From Gordonia hydrophobica NBRC 16057 (GTDB taxonomy: Bacteria > Actinomycetota > Actinomycetes > Mycobacteriales > Mycobacteriaceae): DNA of 64,000 bases. A model generated the notes under the pieces. That model did not search any database. It had not been told where the DNA came from and was given only the letters and a program-made list of their open reading frames with translations. The stretch lies in assembly GCF_001592365.1 (NCBI RefSeq), contig NZ_BCWU01000004.1:186001-250000 (forward strand). The letters are read 5' to 3'. Below, piece by piece: positions 27,132-37,320 of the stretch. Numbering within the stretch: position 1 is the first letter of the stretch; each line of letters begins with the position of its first letter. The position numbers were made by a program, and so were the translations under genes.

Positions 27132-27819
27132 CACGGACGGATCCATCGTCTTCGAGGGCGTCGAGCACGCCTTCGGCGACCGCGTCGTCCTGCGCGGCGT
27201 GAGCCTCGACATCCGTGAGCACCGAGTCGGGATCATCGGAGCCAACGGCAGCGGCAAGTCGACGCTCGCCCGGATGATCAACGCACTGGTCCTGCCTCAG
27301 CGGGGCACGGTCACCGTCAACGGGCTCGACGTCCGCAAGAACAAGCGGAAGGTGCGCCGCGACGTCGGCTTCATCTTCTCCGACCCCGACCGGCAGATCA
27401 TCATGCCGACCGTCGCCGAAGACATCGAACTGTCGCTGTCGCGCATCATCTCCGACAAGGCAGCGCGCAAGACCCGCGCCCGCGAAGTCCTGGCCGACTT
27501 CGGCCTCGACGGTCACGCCGACCAACCGTCGCACCAGCTCTCCGGCGGCCAGAAACAGCTCCTCGCACTGGCCGCGGTGATGGTCGTCGGACCGAGCATC
27601 CTCGTCGCCGACGAACCGACCACGATGCTCGACCTGCGGAACTCCCTGATGCTCCGCCACACCTTCGCCGACCTGTCCGAGCAACTAGTGGTGCTGACGC
27701 ACGATCTACCGATGCTCGACGACTTCGACCGCGTCATCGTCCTCGACGACGGCCTGGTGGTCGCCGACGACGAGCCCGCCCCCGCGATCGCCTTCTATCG
27801 GAGCCTGATGGGTCGATGA
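27124..27819 (+). CDS. bioM: Biotin transporter ATP-binding protein BioM
   Basis: A 231-residue ABC ATPase powering BioYN. Walker A is GANGSGKST, the Q-loop region is FSDPDRQIIMPTVAED as in ECF ATPases, the signature is LSGGQKQLLALA and Walker B is ILVADEPTTMLD. GTG at 27124 lies inside the end of bioY and its stop overlaps bioN by 4 bases. A single ATPase is expected to work as a homodimer. Confidence 0.93.
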   Translation: MPDTDGSIVFEGVEHAFGDRVVLRGVSLDIREHRVGIIGANGSGKSTLARMINALVLPQRGTVTVNGLDVRKNKRKVRRDVGFIFSDPDRQIIMPTVAEDIELSLSRIISDKAARKTRAREVLADFGLDGHADQPSHQLSGGQKQLLALAAVMVVGPSILVADEPTTMLDLRNSLMLRHTFADLSEQLVVLTHDLPMLDDFDRVIVLDDGLVVADDEPAPAIAFYRSLMGR

Positions 27820-28412
27820 TCGGCGTCTACGTTCCGGGGAACTCGCTCCTGCATCGGCTGCCCGCAGGCCTCAAGATCATCGCGTTGATGGTCTCGATCG
27901 TGACGGTCGCGGTGGTCGTCCGCAGCCCGATGGCCGCCGGGATCGCGCTCGGCGCCACGGTCGCGACCTTCGTCGTCGCCTGGATTTCGCCGCGCAACGC
28001 GTGGGCGCAGGTCCGCGGCGTGGTGTGGCTGCTCGTGGTGCTCTTCGCCTTCCAATGGATCATCACCGACGCCGCCCGCGCCTTCGTCGTCAGTGCGATC
28101 CTCCTGACGTCCGTCGGATTGGCGGCGATCGTCACGCTCACCACCCGGACCGCCGACATGCTCGACGCCATGATCGGCACGCTGCGTCCGCTGGAACGCT
28201 TCGGCGTCCGCACCGACCTCATCGCGATGACCTTCGCGCTCACCATCCGCAGCATCCCGCTGATCGCCGAGGTCCTGTCTCAGGTCGATCAGGCCCGCCG
28301 CGCGCGGGGTCTCCGAGCCGGTCCCCGCGTCCTGTTGGCGCCGACGGTGCTCGCGGCACTGCAGACCGCGGACGGCTTCGCCGAGACCCTCGCCGCCCGC
28401 GGCATGGACTGA
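27816..28412 (+). CDS. bioN: Biotin transporter transmembrane protein BioN
   Basis: A 198-residue T-component with four to five membrane helices. It begins YVPGNSLLHRLPAGLKI and has the coupling motifs DQARRARGLRAGPR and AAR near the C-terminus that dock onto the ATPase. The ATG overlaps the bioM stop (ATGA). This completes a BioYMN biotin importer. Confidence 0.92.
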   Translation: MIGVYVPGNSLLHRLPAGLKIIALMVSIVTVAVVVRSPMAAGIALGATVATFVVAWISPRNAWAQVRGVVWLLVVLFAFQWIITDAARAFVVSAILLTSVGLAAIVTLTTRTADMLDAMIGTLRPLERFGVRTDLIAMTFALTIRSIPLIAEVLSQVDQARRARGLRAGPRVLLAPTVLAALQTADGFAETLAARGMD

Positions 28413-28488
28413 GCCCGCTCAGGAATATTCGTCACCGCGGTTCTGTTAGCCTTCATGACAGGCGTTGAGACGACTTCAAGGAGGCTGC

Positions 28489-28563
28489 GTGGAACTCTTC
28501 CCGCACCTGTCGCGCGCCCTTTTCGCCCACTCGGTGTACTTCCTCACCGATCACTGTCAGTAA
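28489..28563 (+). CDS. Possible cysK leader peptide, 24 aa with a Cys codon near its end
   Basis: GTG at 28489 has AAGGAGG only 4 nt upstream, a strong ribosome-binding site. The frame encodes MELFPHLSRALFAHSVYFL then TDHCQ and stops with TAA at 28561-28563. The penultimate codon is Cys. It lies 117 bp before cysK, and a nested RNA hairpin begins 7 nt after its stop. This is the layout of a translation-dependent attenuator that senses charged tRNA-Cys, as proposed for Cys-containing upstream frames in mycobacteria. A longer frame starting at ATG 28455 overlaps it but has no ribosome-binding site. Confidence 0.45.
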   Translation: MELFPHLSRALFAHSVYFLTDHCQ

Positions 28564-28569
28564 GCCCGA

Positions 28570-28615
28570 CGGACGTCGTCGCTGCCGCAATCCGGCAGGG
28601 ATTCCCCGACGTCCG
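28570..28615 (+). promoter_or_regulatory. Nested hairpin in the cysK leader (candidate attenuator)
   Basis: The outer stem is CGGACGTCG (28570-28578) with CGACGTCCG (28607-28615). The inner stem is CTGCCG-N5-CGGCAG (28582-28598). It sits between the small leader frame and cysK, and there is no U-run, so it could act on translation or with Rho. Confidence 0.45.
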
Positions 28616-28679
28616 ACCATCACGTAACCCTGCAACGGGTCTGATCGTGACCCCGAGCATCTGATACCGAAGGAACCCC

Positions 28680-29618
28680 ATGTCGCCCACCATTTTCGAC
28701 GACGCCACTGCCTTGATGGGCCGAACTCCGCTGGTCCGCCTGAACCGGATCACCGACGGCGCCGAGGCCACCGTCCTCGCCAAACTCGAGTACTACAACC
28801 CGACCAACTCGGTGAAGGACCGCATCGGTGTCGCCATCGTCGACGCCGCCGAAGCCTCGGGCGACCTCCCCGCCGGCGGCACCATCATCGAAGCCACCAG
28901 CGGCAACACCGGCATCGCGTTGGCGATGGTCGGCGCAGCGCGCGGCTACAACGTCGTGCTGACGATGCCCGAGTCGATGTCGAAGGAGCGTCGTGCCCTG
29001 CTCCGGGCCTTCGGCGCCGAGCTGGTGCTGACCCCGGCAGCCGAGGGGATGTCGGGCGCGGTCAACGCCGCCGAGAAGATCGCTGCGGAACGACGCGGCG
29101 CCGTCCTGGCCCGCCAGTTCGCCAACGAGGCGAACGCCGAGATTCACCGCCGCACCACGGCCGAAGAGATCTGGACCGACACCGACGGCGGCGTCGACGC
29201 AGTGGTCGCCGGCATCGGTACCGGTGGCACCATCACCGGCATCGGCCAGGTCCTGAAGGAGCGCAAGCCCGAGGTCAAGATCTTCGCGGTGGAGCCCGAG
29301 GAGTCGGCCATCCTCAACGGCGGTGCACCCGGCCCGCACAAGATCCAGGGACTGGGCGCCAACTTCGTTCCCGAGGTCCTCGACACCACGGTGTACGACG
29401 AGGTCGTGGACATCAACGCCGAGACCGCCGTCGCGTGGGCCCGTCGTGCCGCGACCGAGGAGGGCCTGCTGGTCGGCATCTCCTCCGGCGCCGCGCTCGC
29501 TGCCGCCGTCGCGATCGCCAAGCGCCCCGAGTTCGCAGGCAAGACCGTCGTCGTCGTGCTCCCCGACTTCGGCGAGCGCTACCTCTCGACGCCGCTCTTC
29601 GAAGGTCTGGTGGACTGA
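28680..29618 (+). CDS. cysK: Cysteine synthase (O-acetylserine sulfhydrylase) CysK
   Basis: A 312-residue PLP enzyme that makes cysteine from O-acetylserine and sulfide. [11 protein letters not shown] holds the PLP lysine (K46), [13 protein letters not shown] binds the substrate carboxylate, [12 protein letters not shown] binds phosphate, and [11 protein letters not shown] completes the site. GAAGGA precedes the ATG. Its stop overlaps the cysE start (TGATG), so the two are coupled. Confidence 0.96.
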   Translation: MSPTIFDDATALMGRTPLVRLNRITDGAEATVLAKLEYYNPTNSVKDRIGVAIVDAAEASGDLPAGGTIIEATSGNTGIALAMVGAARGYNVVLTMPESMSKERRALLRAFGAELVLTPAAEGMSGAVNAAEKIAAERRGAVLARQFANEANAEIHRRTTAEEIWTDTDGGVDAVVAGIGTGGTITGIGQVLKERKPEVKIFAVEPEESAILNGGAPGPHKIQGLGANFVPEVLDTTVYDEVVDINAETAVAWARRAATEEGLLVGISSGAALAAAVAIAKRPEFAGKTVVVVLPDFGERYLSTPLFEGLVD

Positions 29619-30226
29619 TGTCCGTGGCGAGGGCGGCGAACTCCGCGCCGGAGTCGGAGTCGCTGCTGCGCACCTTGCGTGAGGACGTGCGCACGGCGCA
29701 GAGGCGCGATCCGGCCGCCCGCTCGGCGATCGAGGTCGCCCTCGCCTACCCCGGCGTCCACGCGCTCTGGTTCCATCGCGTCGCGCATCGGATGTGGCAG
29801 ATCGGCGGCGCGGCACGACTGCCCGCGCGGCTGCTGTCACAGTTCGCGCGCTTCGTCACCGGCATCGAGATCCACCCCGGAGCAGTGATCGGTCGACGGA
29901 TGTTCATCGACCACGGCATGGGCGTCGTGATCGGCGAGACCACCGAGATCGGCGAAGACGTCGTGATGTTCCACGGTTCCACGCTCGGCGGCGTCAGCAT
30001 GTCCAAGGGCAAACGCCATCCCACCGTCGGCGACCGCGTTCTGATCGGCGCAGGTGCCAAAGTCCTGGGCCCCATCACGCTCGGCGACGACGCCAAGGTC
30101 GGCGCCAACGCGGTGGTGGTGCACGACGTCCCCGCAGGCTTCGTGGCCGTCGGCACCGCCGCCGCACCGCGCCCGTCGCGTGCCCCCGAGTTCGATCCCT
30201 ACGCCGATCCGGCGCTGTACATCTGA
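29618..30226 (+). CDS. cysE: Serine O-acetyltransferase CysE
   Basis: A 202-residue left-handed beta-helix enzyme that acetylates serine to feed CysK. Seen are [45 protein letters not shown] (split as IHPGA and [12 protein letters not shown]) and [16 protein letters not shown] with the hexapeptide turns. The C-terminal tail ends in DPALYI, a terminal Ile like that used to dock into CysK to form the cysteine synthase complex. Confidence 0.95.
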   Translation: MSVARAANSAPESESLLRTLREDVRTAQRRDPAARSAIEVALAYPGVHALWFHRVAHRMWQIGGAARLPARLLSQFARFVTGIEIHPGAVIGRRMFIDHGMGVVIGETTEIGEDVVMFHGSTLGGVSMSKGKRHPTVGDRVLIGAGAKVLGPITLGDDAKVGANAVVVHDVPAGFVAVGTAAAPRPSRAPEFDPYADPALYI

Positions 30227-30237
30227 GCCGACACGCC

Positions 30238-30282
30238 TCCGCCGTTGATCGGGCCCCGCTCCGGGGTCCGATCAACGGCGGA
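30238..30282. terminator. Strong hairpin between convergent cysE and choD
   Basis: A near-perfect stem of about 20 bp, with arms TCCGCCGTTGATCGG and CCGATCAACGGCGGA around a short G+C loop. There is no T-run on either side, so it is a structural or Rho-assisted terminator. Confidence 0.65.
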
Positions 30283-30299
30283 AGTCTGTGCGGACGTCG

Positions 30300-32045
30300 T
30301 TACGACGACACGTCGGTGCTCGAGTTCACCGGTGTGATCGACAAGCGGAGTGCGCCGGGTGCGTCGGCCGGCACGACGGGGGCGTTCGGCGCCACCGGAC
30401 TCAGTCGCGCGTACGCCTCCCCCTGCGCGGGCCGGGTGTCGGCCTCGCCCTTGTTGGGCCACAGCGAGATGGCGCGCTCTGCCTGCGCAGAGATCGACAG
30501 CGACGGATTGACGCCGAGGTTCGCGGTGATCGCGGCGCCGTCAGTGATGTGCAGCGTCGGGTAGTTCCACACCCGGTGGTACGGATCGATGACGCCGTTC
30601 GCGGGATCATCGGAGATCACGCAACCACCCAGGTAGTGGGCGGTCAACGGCATGTTGGCGATGTCGCCCCAGGTGCCGCCCGACATGCCGCTCGGCAGCT
30701 TCGCTGCGATCCGGCGCGTCGCCTCGTTGCCCTCGGGAATCCACGTCGGATTCGGCTCACCGATGCCCTGCTTGCTGGTGACGTATCGGAACGGACCCCG
30801 CTTGCGGACGAACGTGGTGAGCGAGTTGTTGTTGTTCTGCATCACCAGCGCGATCACCGTCCGCTGACTCCACTTGCGCACCAGCAGCAGTCGCACCAGC
30901 ATCAGCGGGTTCTGTGCCACCTGCTTCAGGAACTGACCGATGCGATTGGGGACGCTGCCGCCGTCGGTGAGCAGGGTCTGCAGGTACGCCATCGCATTGC
31001 TGCCCTTGCCGTACCGGACGGGCTCGATGTGCGTGTTCGGCGTCGGATGGAACGACGACGTGATGGCCACGCCTTCGGAGAAGTCCCGATCCGCGTCGTA
31101 CCGCCGCGCCTGCGCTCCCAGAATCGACTCGGAGTTGGTGCGGGTCAGGACGCCCATCGCGTCCGACACCGCAGGCAATGTGGTGCCCTTGGCGCGGTGC
31201 ATGATCTTCTGCGTGTTGAACGTGCCCGCGGCCACGATCACCTGATCGGCGGTGAACTGCCGTCGTCGGGCGCCGAACGGTCCCCACGACGACGAGCCGT
31301 GCGTCGACACGATCCATGATCCGTCGGACTGCTGCTCCAGCCGGTCGACGGTGGTGCGATCGATGATCTGGGCGCCGTTGCGCTCGGCGAGACCGAGGTA
31401 GTTCTTCAGCAGCGTGTTCTTGGCGCCGACGCGGCAGCCGGTCATGCAGGCGCCACACTCGGTGCAGGCGGTGCGCTCCGGTCCGGCGCCGCCGAAGTAC
31501 GGGTCGGCCACTCGTTGGCCCGGCGCGCCCTCGCCGCCGGTCTTGGCGCCGAAGAAGACACCGACCGGCGTGGCGGTGAAGGTGTCGCCCGCACCCATCT
31601 CGTCGGCGACCTCCTTCATGATGCGATCGGAGTGGGTGACGGTGGGGTTGGTGACGACTCCGAGCATGCGGCGCGCCTGCTCGTAGTGCGGTGTCAGTTC
31701 CGCCTCCCAGTCGGTGATGTGGTTCCACTGCGGATCGGTGAAGAACGGCGTCGGCGGCTTGTACAGCGTGTTCGCGTAGTTGAGCGACCCGCCGCCAACA
31801 CCGGCGCCCGCCAGCACCATCACGTCTTTGAGCATGTGGACGCGCTGGATGCCCATGAGCCCGAGCTTGGGCGCCCACACGAACTTGTGCAGTCGCCAGC
31901 TGGTCTTGGCGAACTGGTCGTCCTCGAAGCGACGACCGGCCTCGATCACTCCGACCCGGTATCCCTTCTCGACGAGGCGAAGGGCACTCACGCTTCCGCC
32001 GAAGCCGGAGCCGATGATCAGAACGTCGAAATCAGACTGCGCCAT
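30300..32045 (-). CDS. choD: GMC-family flavin oxidoreductase, ChoD-type sterol oxidase
   Basis: A 581-residue flavoprotein closely matching the layout of M. tuberculosis ChoD (Rv3409c). The N-terminal FAD site is VLIIGSGFGGSVSALRL. AGAGVGGGSLNYANTLY follows, then a cysteine-rich loop CTECGACMTGCRVGAKN, and the C-terminal PLTAHYLGGCVI and NLGVNPSLSISAQAERA. The family is named cholesterol oxidase, but the in-cell substrate of mycobacterial ChoD is debated. ATG 32045 has TAGTAT 8 nt upstream. It is 50 bp after a co-directional tetR and ahead of guaB3 as in Mtb, but here a P450 and tetR are inserted between. Confidence 0.88.
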   Translation of the reverse strand: MAQSDFDVLIIGSGFGGSVSALRLVEKGYRVGVIEAGRRFEDDQFAKTSWRLHKFVWAPKLGLMGIQRVHMLKDVMVLAGAGVGGGSLNYANTLYKPPTPFFTDPQWNHITDWEAELTPHYEQARRMLGVVTNPTVTHSDRIMKEVADEMGAGDTFTATPVGVFFGAKTGGEGAPGQRVADPYFGGAGPERTACTECGACMTGCRVGAKNTLLKNYLGLAERNGAQIIDRTTVDRLEQQSDGSWIVSTHGSSSWGPFGARRRQFTADQVIVAAGTFNTQKIMHRAKGTTLPAVSDAMGVLTRTNSESILGAQARRYDADRDFSEGVAITSSFHPTPNTHIEPVRYGKGSNAMAYLQTLLTDGGSVPNRIGQFLKQVAQNPLMLVRLLLVRKWSQRTVIALVMQNNNNSLTTFVRKRGPFRYVTSKQGIGEPNPTWIPEGNEATRRIAAKLPSGMSGGTWGDIANMPLTAHYLGGCVISDDPANGVIDPYHRVWNYPTLHITDGAAITANLGVNPSLSISAQAERAISLWPNKGEADTRPAQGEAYARLSPVAPNAPVVPADAPGALRLSITPVNSSTDVSS

Positions 32046-32095
32046 AACGAACCATACTAATGACCATTGTCTCAATCCCGATAGTAAGTCGACCC

Positions 32096-32698
32096 TTAGC
32101 GAGTGTCGGCGAGGCCGCGTCGTCCCACCACGACCGGCGCGACGAATCGCGCGATCGTCGCACGCTCCTGGGCGGGCGTTCCGCCGGGCACGGCGAGCAG
32201 CGAGACGATCACCCGAACCACCCAGCGCGCGGCGTCCAACCGGTCGCCGTCCGCCGGCGCCGAGGACTCGTCGCCGAGCAAGGCCACCGCAGCGCGCTCG
32301 ATCAGCTCCGACGACAACGCGAGTTCCGACGCCACTCCCGCCCCGCGCGGGACGAACCACGCGGCCAGCGCGGGCTCGGCCCGAACGTGCTCGAGAGCGG
32401 TCAGCACCGACTCGGTGAACCGCTCCCCCGGATCCTCGACCACGACGTCCGCGGCCACCGCGGCACTGATCCGACGCGCGACCCGATCGACGTACGCCAC
32501 CTGCAATCGCCTGCGCCCGTCGAAGTAGCGGTAGAGCGTCGCACGGGAACAACCGACGGCCGCAGCGATCTGCGACATCGACGCGTCGGGCCCGCGGTCG
32601 CCGAAGACGGCGCCAGCGATCTCGAGAATCCGGTCCTGCACCGCGGATCGGCGCGTCCCCCGCATCCAGTCCGCTCCCGCGGTCGCCGACTCGCTCAT
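32096..32698 (-). CDS. TetR-family transcriptional regulator
   Basis: A 200-residue regulator with an N-terminal helix-turn-helix, DASMSQIAAAVGCSRATLYRYFDGRRR, and a helical ligand domain. Its ATG overlaps the stop of the upstream P450 (ATGA), so it is made from the P450 mRNA. This suggests it controls that promoter and perhaps choD just downstream, since both upstream regions contain a TGAGACA half-site. Confidence 0.85.
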   Translation of the reverse strand: MSESATAGADWMRGTRRSAVQDRILEIAGAVFGDRGPDASMSQIAAAVGCSRATLYRYFDGRRRLQVAYVDRVARRISAAVAADVVVEDPGERFTESVLTALEHVRAEPALAAWFVPRGAGVASELALSSELIERAAVALLGDESSAPADGDRLDAARWVVRVIVSLLAVPGGTPAQERATIARFVAPVVVGRRGLADTR

Positions 32699-33921
32699 GC
32701 CGCGAACGGTACCGACACCGGTCGGCGCACGTAGTTGCCCGCGGCCCATTCGATGCCGTCGACGTCGACCGAGAAGTCCGGGCACCGGGTCAGCAATTCC
32801 TGCAACGCCACGCGCGCCTGCATCCGCGCCGCCGCCGCACCCAGGCAGTGATGCGATCCGTGGCTGAACGTGAGGATGTTCGGCGGATCGCGCCGAACGT
32901 CGAGGTGCGCAGCGTCGGGACCGTACCGCCGCTCGTCACGATTGGCCGAGCCGTAGCAGAGCAGCACCTTCCGTCCGGCGGGCACGCGGACGCCCTCGAT
33001 CTCCACCTCACGCGTGGTGGTCCGGCAGAGCCCCTGCACGGGCGAGGTGAGCCGGAGCAACTCATTCACTGCGGTCGGCAGCAACGCGGGCTCACGCTGC
33101 AGGATCCGACGCTGGTCGCGGTTCTCGGTGAGCAGCGCCACTGAGCCGCCGAGCATGCCGGTGGTCGTATCGTTGCCGCCCGCGACCATGGTGAAGGCGA
33201 ACGCCAGCACCGACAGCAGTCCGGCGGGGTCGGCCTGCGGATCGTCGGCTACCCCGGCAGCCACGAGGTGCGAGACGGTGTCGTCGCCGGGATGAACGCG
33301 TCGATGCTCGATGAGGTCGGTGAAGTAGGCCATCAGACCGAGGACCGCATCCGAGGCCGAGCGCGCCGCCGACGCCATGTCTGCGCCCGGGTTGGCGGCG
33401 ACGATCGCGTCGGTCCAGGCGTCGAACTGCCCGCGGTCAGACTCGGGCACCCCGAGGTAATGCGCGACCACCATGCTCGGCAACGGTTTGAACAGCTCTG
33501 CAGCGATGTCGCCGCCGCCGCACGCACGCAGCCGCTCGACGCGCTCGACGACGAATGCGCGTACCAGCGGTTCCAGCGTCGTCACCTGCCGCGGCGTGAA
33601 TCCGCGCGCCACCAGACGACGGAAGTCGGTGTGCTCCGGCGGATCCTGCATCACTAGCGGCGGATTGGCCTGGAGCCCGATCGCCTCCAGCTCTCCGTAC
33701 GTCACGGTCAGTCCGGCCGCCGAGGAGAACGTCTCCCAGTCGTCGGCCGCAGCCTTCACGTCCGCGTGTCTGGTCAACACGTAGAAATCGGCGTTCGGAT
33801 GGCTCTCGGGGATCACATGGTGGACCGGGTCGCCGTCGCGCAACCGGGCGTACATCCCGAAGGGATCACGCCAGGACGCTCCGGAGCGAAGGGTGAAGGC
33901 AGGAGACATGGTCTCAGTCAT
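32695..33921 (-). CDS. Cytochrome P450 monooxygenase (AGGNDTT type)
   Basis: A 408-residue P450. The I-helix motif is AGGNDTTTGML, the ExxR lies in NELLRLTSP, and the haem loop reads FSHGSHHCLGAAAARMQ with axial Cys near residue 359. The AGGNDTT form is common in actinobacterial P450s acting on sterol side chains and other lipids, which fits the ChoD neighbour, but the substrate is not proven. ATG 33921 has a full promoter with 6 nt from -10 to ATG and no leader. Confidence 0.9.
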   Translation of the reverse strand: MTETMSPAFTLRSGASWRDPFGMYARLRDGDPVHHVIPESHPNADFYVLTRHADVKAAADDWETFSSAAGLTVTYGELEAIGLQANPPLVMQDPPEHTDFRRLVARGFTPRQVTTLEPLVRAFVVERVERLRACGGGDIAAELFKPLPSMVVAHYLGVPESDRGQFDAWTDAIVAANPGADMASAARSASDAVLGLMAYFTDLIEHRRVHPGDDTVSHLVAAGVADDPQADPAGLLSVLAFAFTMVAGGNDTTTGMLGGSVALLTENRDQRRILQREPALLPTAVNELLRLTSPVQGLCRTTTREVEIEGVRVPAGRKVLLCYGSANRDERRYGPDAAHLDVRRDPPNILTFSHGSHHCLGAAAARMQARVALQELLTRCPDFSVDVDGIEWAAGNYVRRPVSVPFAA

Positions 33922-33927
33922 GTTCCG

Positions 33928-33956
33928 ACTATGAGACAGTTTTGCGATGTTGTCAA
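33928..33956 (-). promoter_or_regulatory. Promoter of the P450-tetR operon (leaderless)
   Basis: The minus strand reads TTGACA (33956-33951), a 17-nt spacer, CATAGT (33933-33928), 6 nt and the ATG. This is the most canonical sigma-A promoter in the window. TGAGACA (33932-33938, plus strand) beside the -10 may be a TetR half-site. Confidence 0.8.
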
Positions 33957-33972
33957 CGGTGCAGGCACGAAA

Positions 33973-34012
33973 ACAGCGGAGCGAGCCGAGAGTGCTCGAC
34001 TCGCACCGCTGT
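33973..34012 (-). terminator. Intrinsic terminator of guaB3
   Basis: An 18-bp stem with two mismatches (arms start ACAGCGG and end CCGCTGT) and a 4-nt loop, followed on the minus strand by TTTT, lies 23 bp after the guaB3 stop. Confidence 0.8.
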
Positions 34013-34035
34013 CGTGGTCTGCGGAAGCCGCTCGG

Positions 34036-35205
34036 TCAGGCGCGGACCGAGAGTCCCACCTTCTGGAACTCCTTGAGTGCGCTGTAGCCGGCCTTCGCCA
34101 TGGAACGACGGAGACCGCCGACCAGGTTCAGCAGACCGTCCGGGTCGTCGGACGGGCCGTTGAGAACGGTGTCGAGCGACGGGCGTCCCTCGTCGATGGC
34201 GACCTGCAACAGTGCCCCGCGCGGGGTGTCCGGGTGGGCCGCGGCCGAGGGCCAGAACCAGCCGTGGCCGGGCGCGGTGTCCGCGGCGGCCAGCGGGGTG
34301 CCGAGGACGGCGGCGTCGGCGCCGCAGGCGATGGCCTTGGCGAGATCGCCCGAGGTGTGGATGTCGCCGTCGGCGATCACGTGCACGTAGCGTCCACCGG
34401 TCTCGTCCAGGTACTCGCGCCGCGCCGCCGCAGCGTCGGCGATCGCGGTCGCCATCGGGACGCCGATGCCCAGCACCTCACCGGTGGTGGTGGAGCCCGC
34501 GGTGGACCCGTAGCCGACGATGACGCCTGCCGCGCCGGTGCGCATCAGGTGCAACGCGGTGCGGTGGTCGTGGACGCCGCCCGCGATCACCGGGATGTCG
34601 AGGTCGGAGATGAACGTCTTCAGGTTCAGCGGCTCCTCGGCCAAGCCGTCGTCGGCGCCGCGATCCACCAGGACCACATGCTCGGCGGAGATGATGGTGC
34701 CGTGCACCACCAGGAGTTCCGCGCCCGCCTTGATCAGCGCCGGTGTCAGCTCGGGTGCGTGCTGCGGGCTCACTCGAACGGCGGTGGTGACTCCGGCCTC
34801 GCGGATGTGCGCGACGGCCTGCCCCAGCAGATCGATGTTGATCGGCGCCCGGTGCAGCTCCTGCAGGCGGCGGATGGCCGCCGACGGGTCCGGATTGTTC
34901 TCGGCGATCTCCGCCAACTCGGCGAGTTTGTCCTCCACGTGCTCGTGGCGCGCCCACAGGCCCTCGCCGTTGAGCACTCCCAGTGCCCCCGCTTTGCCGA
35001 GCGCGATCACCGAGTCCGGAGATCCCAGCGCATCGGTCGGGTGGTTCAGGATCGGCGACTCGAACCGGTAGGCATCGATCTGCCAGGCGGTCGAGACATT
35101 CTTCGATGACCGCGTCCGACGGGACGGGATGATCGAGATGTCTTCCAGCTCGTACGTCCGACGGGCTGTCCTGCCCATGCCGAACTCGACGTGGTCACGC
35201 ACCAT
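34036..35205 (-). CDS. guaB3: IMP dehydrogenase-family protein GuaB3
   Basis: A 389-residue TIM-barrel protein of the GuaB3 subfamily (Rv3410c). It lacks the CBS domains of GuaB2. The loop that carries the catalytic Cys in IMP dehydrogenase reads GYGSTAGSTTTGEVLG, with no Cys, so ordinary IMP dehydrogenase chemistry is not expected. ADGDIHTSGDLAKAIACGADA is conserved (shown in parts: ADGDIHTSGD, AIACGADA). GTG at 35205 begins MVRDHVEFGMGR, typical for the group. It follows guaB2 by 61 bp and is probably co-transcribed. Its biochemical role in this order is unsettled. Confidence 0.9.
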   Translation of the reverse strand: MVRDHVEFGMGRTARRTYELEDISIIPSRRTRSSKNVSTAWQIDAYRFESPILNHPTDALGSPDSVIALGKAGALGVLNGEGLWARHEHVEDKLAELAEIAENNPDPSAAIRRLQELHRAPINIDLLGQAVAHIREAGVTTAVRVSPQHAPELTPALIKAGAELLVVHGTIISAEHVVLVDRGADDGLAEEPLNLKTFISDLDIPVIAGGVHDHRTALHLMRTGAAGVIVGYGSTAGSTTTGEVLGIGVPMATAIADAAAARREYLDETGGRYVHVIADGDIHTSGDLAKAIACGADAAVLGTPLAAADTAPGHGWFWPSAAAHPDTPRGALLQVAIDEGRPSLDTVLNGPSDDPDGLLNLVGGLRRSMAKAGYSALKEFQKVGLSVRA

Positions 35206-35266
35206 TGCGCCTTTCTAGTGAACTCTCGGATGAGTCGGGAGCACGGCGCAGTGGCCGCAGGTCCGC

Positions 35267-36823
<1,557 letters not shown>

Positions 36824-36831
36824 TTATCGGC

Positions 36832-36837
36832 TACGGT
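36832..36837 (+). promoter_or_regulatory. -10 element of the Rv3412-like gene
   Basis: TACGGT lies 7 nt before GTG 36845. GGAAGG in that gap could also serve as a weak ribosome-binding site. Confidence 0.4.
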
Positions 36838-36844
36838 GGAAGGC

Positions 36845-37231
36845 GTGCATGACCCTTTCGCAGGACTCCCGCCGGACCCGTTCGCCGACGACCCGAACGA
36901 CCCCGCGTCAGCACTGGACGCGATCGACCCGGGAATCCCTCTTGACGAGGGAGAACGGACCGCCGTGGAGGAAGATCTCGCCGACCTCGACGTGTACGAA
37001 CGACTCCTCTCACCGCGCGGCGTCCGTGGCCTCGTGGTGATGTGCGAGGACTGTCACGAAGATCACTTCCATGACTGGGACATGCTGAGGTCGAATCTGC
37101 GCCAGCTGCTCGTCGACGGCACGGTCCGCCCGCACGAGCCCGCGGTCGATCCGCAACCGGACGACTACGTGACGTGGGATTACTGCCGCGGCTACGCGGA
37201 TGCGTCACTTCGGTATCACGAGCGCTACTGA
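36845..37231 (+). CDS. Rv3412-like protein (DUF5319 family)
   Basis: A 128-residue cytoplasmic protein very similar in pattern to M. tuberculosis Rv3412: PPDPFADDPNDP at the start, EEDLADLDVYERLLSPRGVRGLVVMCEDC, a CEDCHEDHFHDWD cluster, and LLVDGTVRPHEPAVDP then YVTWDYCRGYADAS. The Cys and His cluster could bind a metal. The function is unknown. GTG at 36845 matches the start of the mycobacterial protein. It is divergent from guaB2 and converges on rsdA. Confidence 0.85.
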   Translation: MHDPFAGLPPDPFADDPNDPASALDAIDPGIPLDEGERTAVEEDLADLDVYERLLSPRGVRGLVVMCEDCHEDHFHDWDMLRSNLRQLLVDGTVRPHEPAVDPQPDDYVTWDYCRGYADASLRYHERY

Positions 37232-37272
37232 CCCGCGAGCCGATCCCGCCGCAGACACCTCCAGAACGCCAT

Positions 37273-37309
37273 GAGAGAGGCCGCGACCCGATGGGTCGCG
37301 GCCTCTCTC
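37273..37309. terminator. Bidirectional hairpin between the Rv3412-like gene and rsdA
   Basis: GAGAGAGGCCGCGACCC, a 3-nt loop and its exact complement form a perfect 17-bp stem between convergent genes. There is no T-run on either side. Confidence 0.7.
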
Positions 37310-37320
37310 GTCGATTCAGG

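Noticed and set aside
28455..28664. 69-residue frame overlapping the cysK leader
   Set aside because: No ribosome-binding site, and it runs through the nested hairpin region. The 24-residue frame has far better signals.
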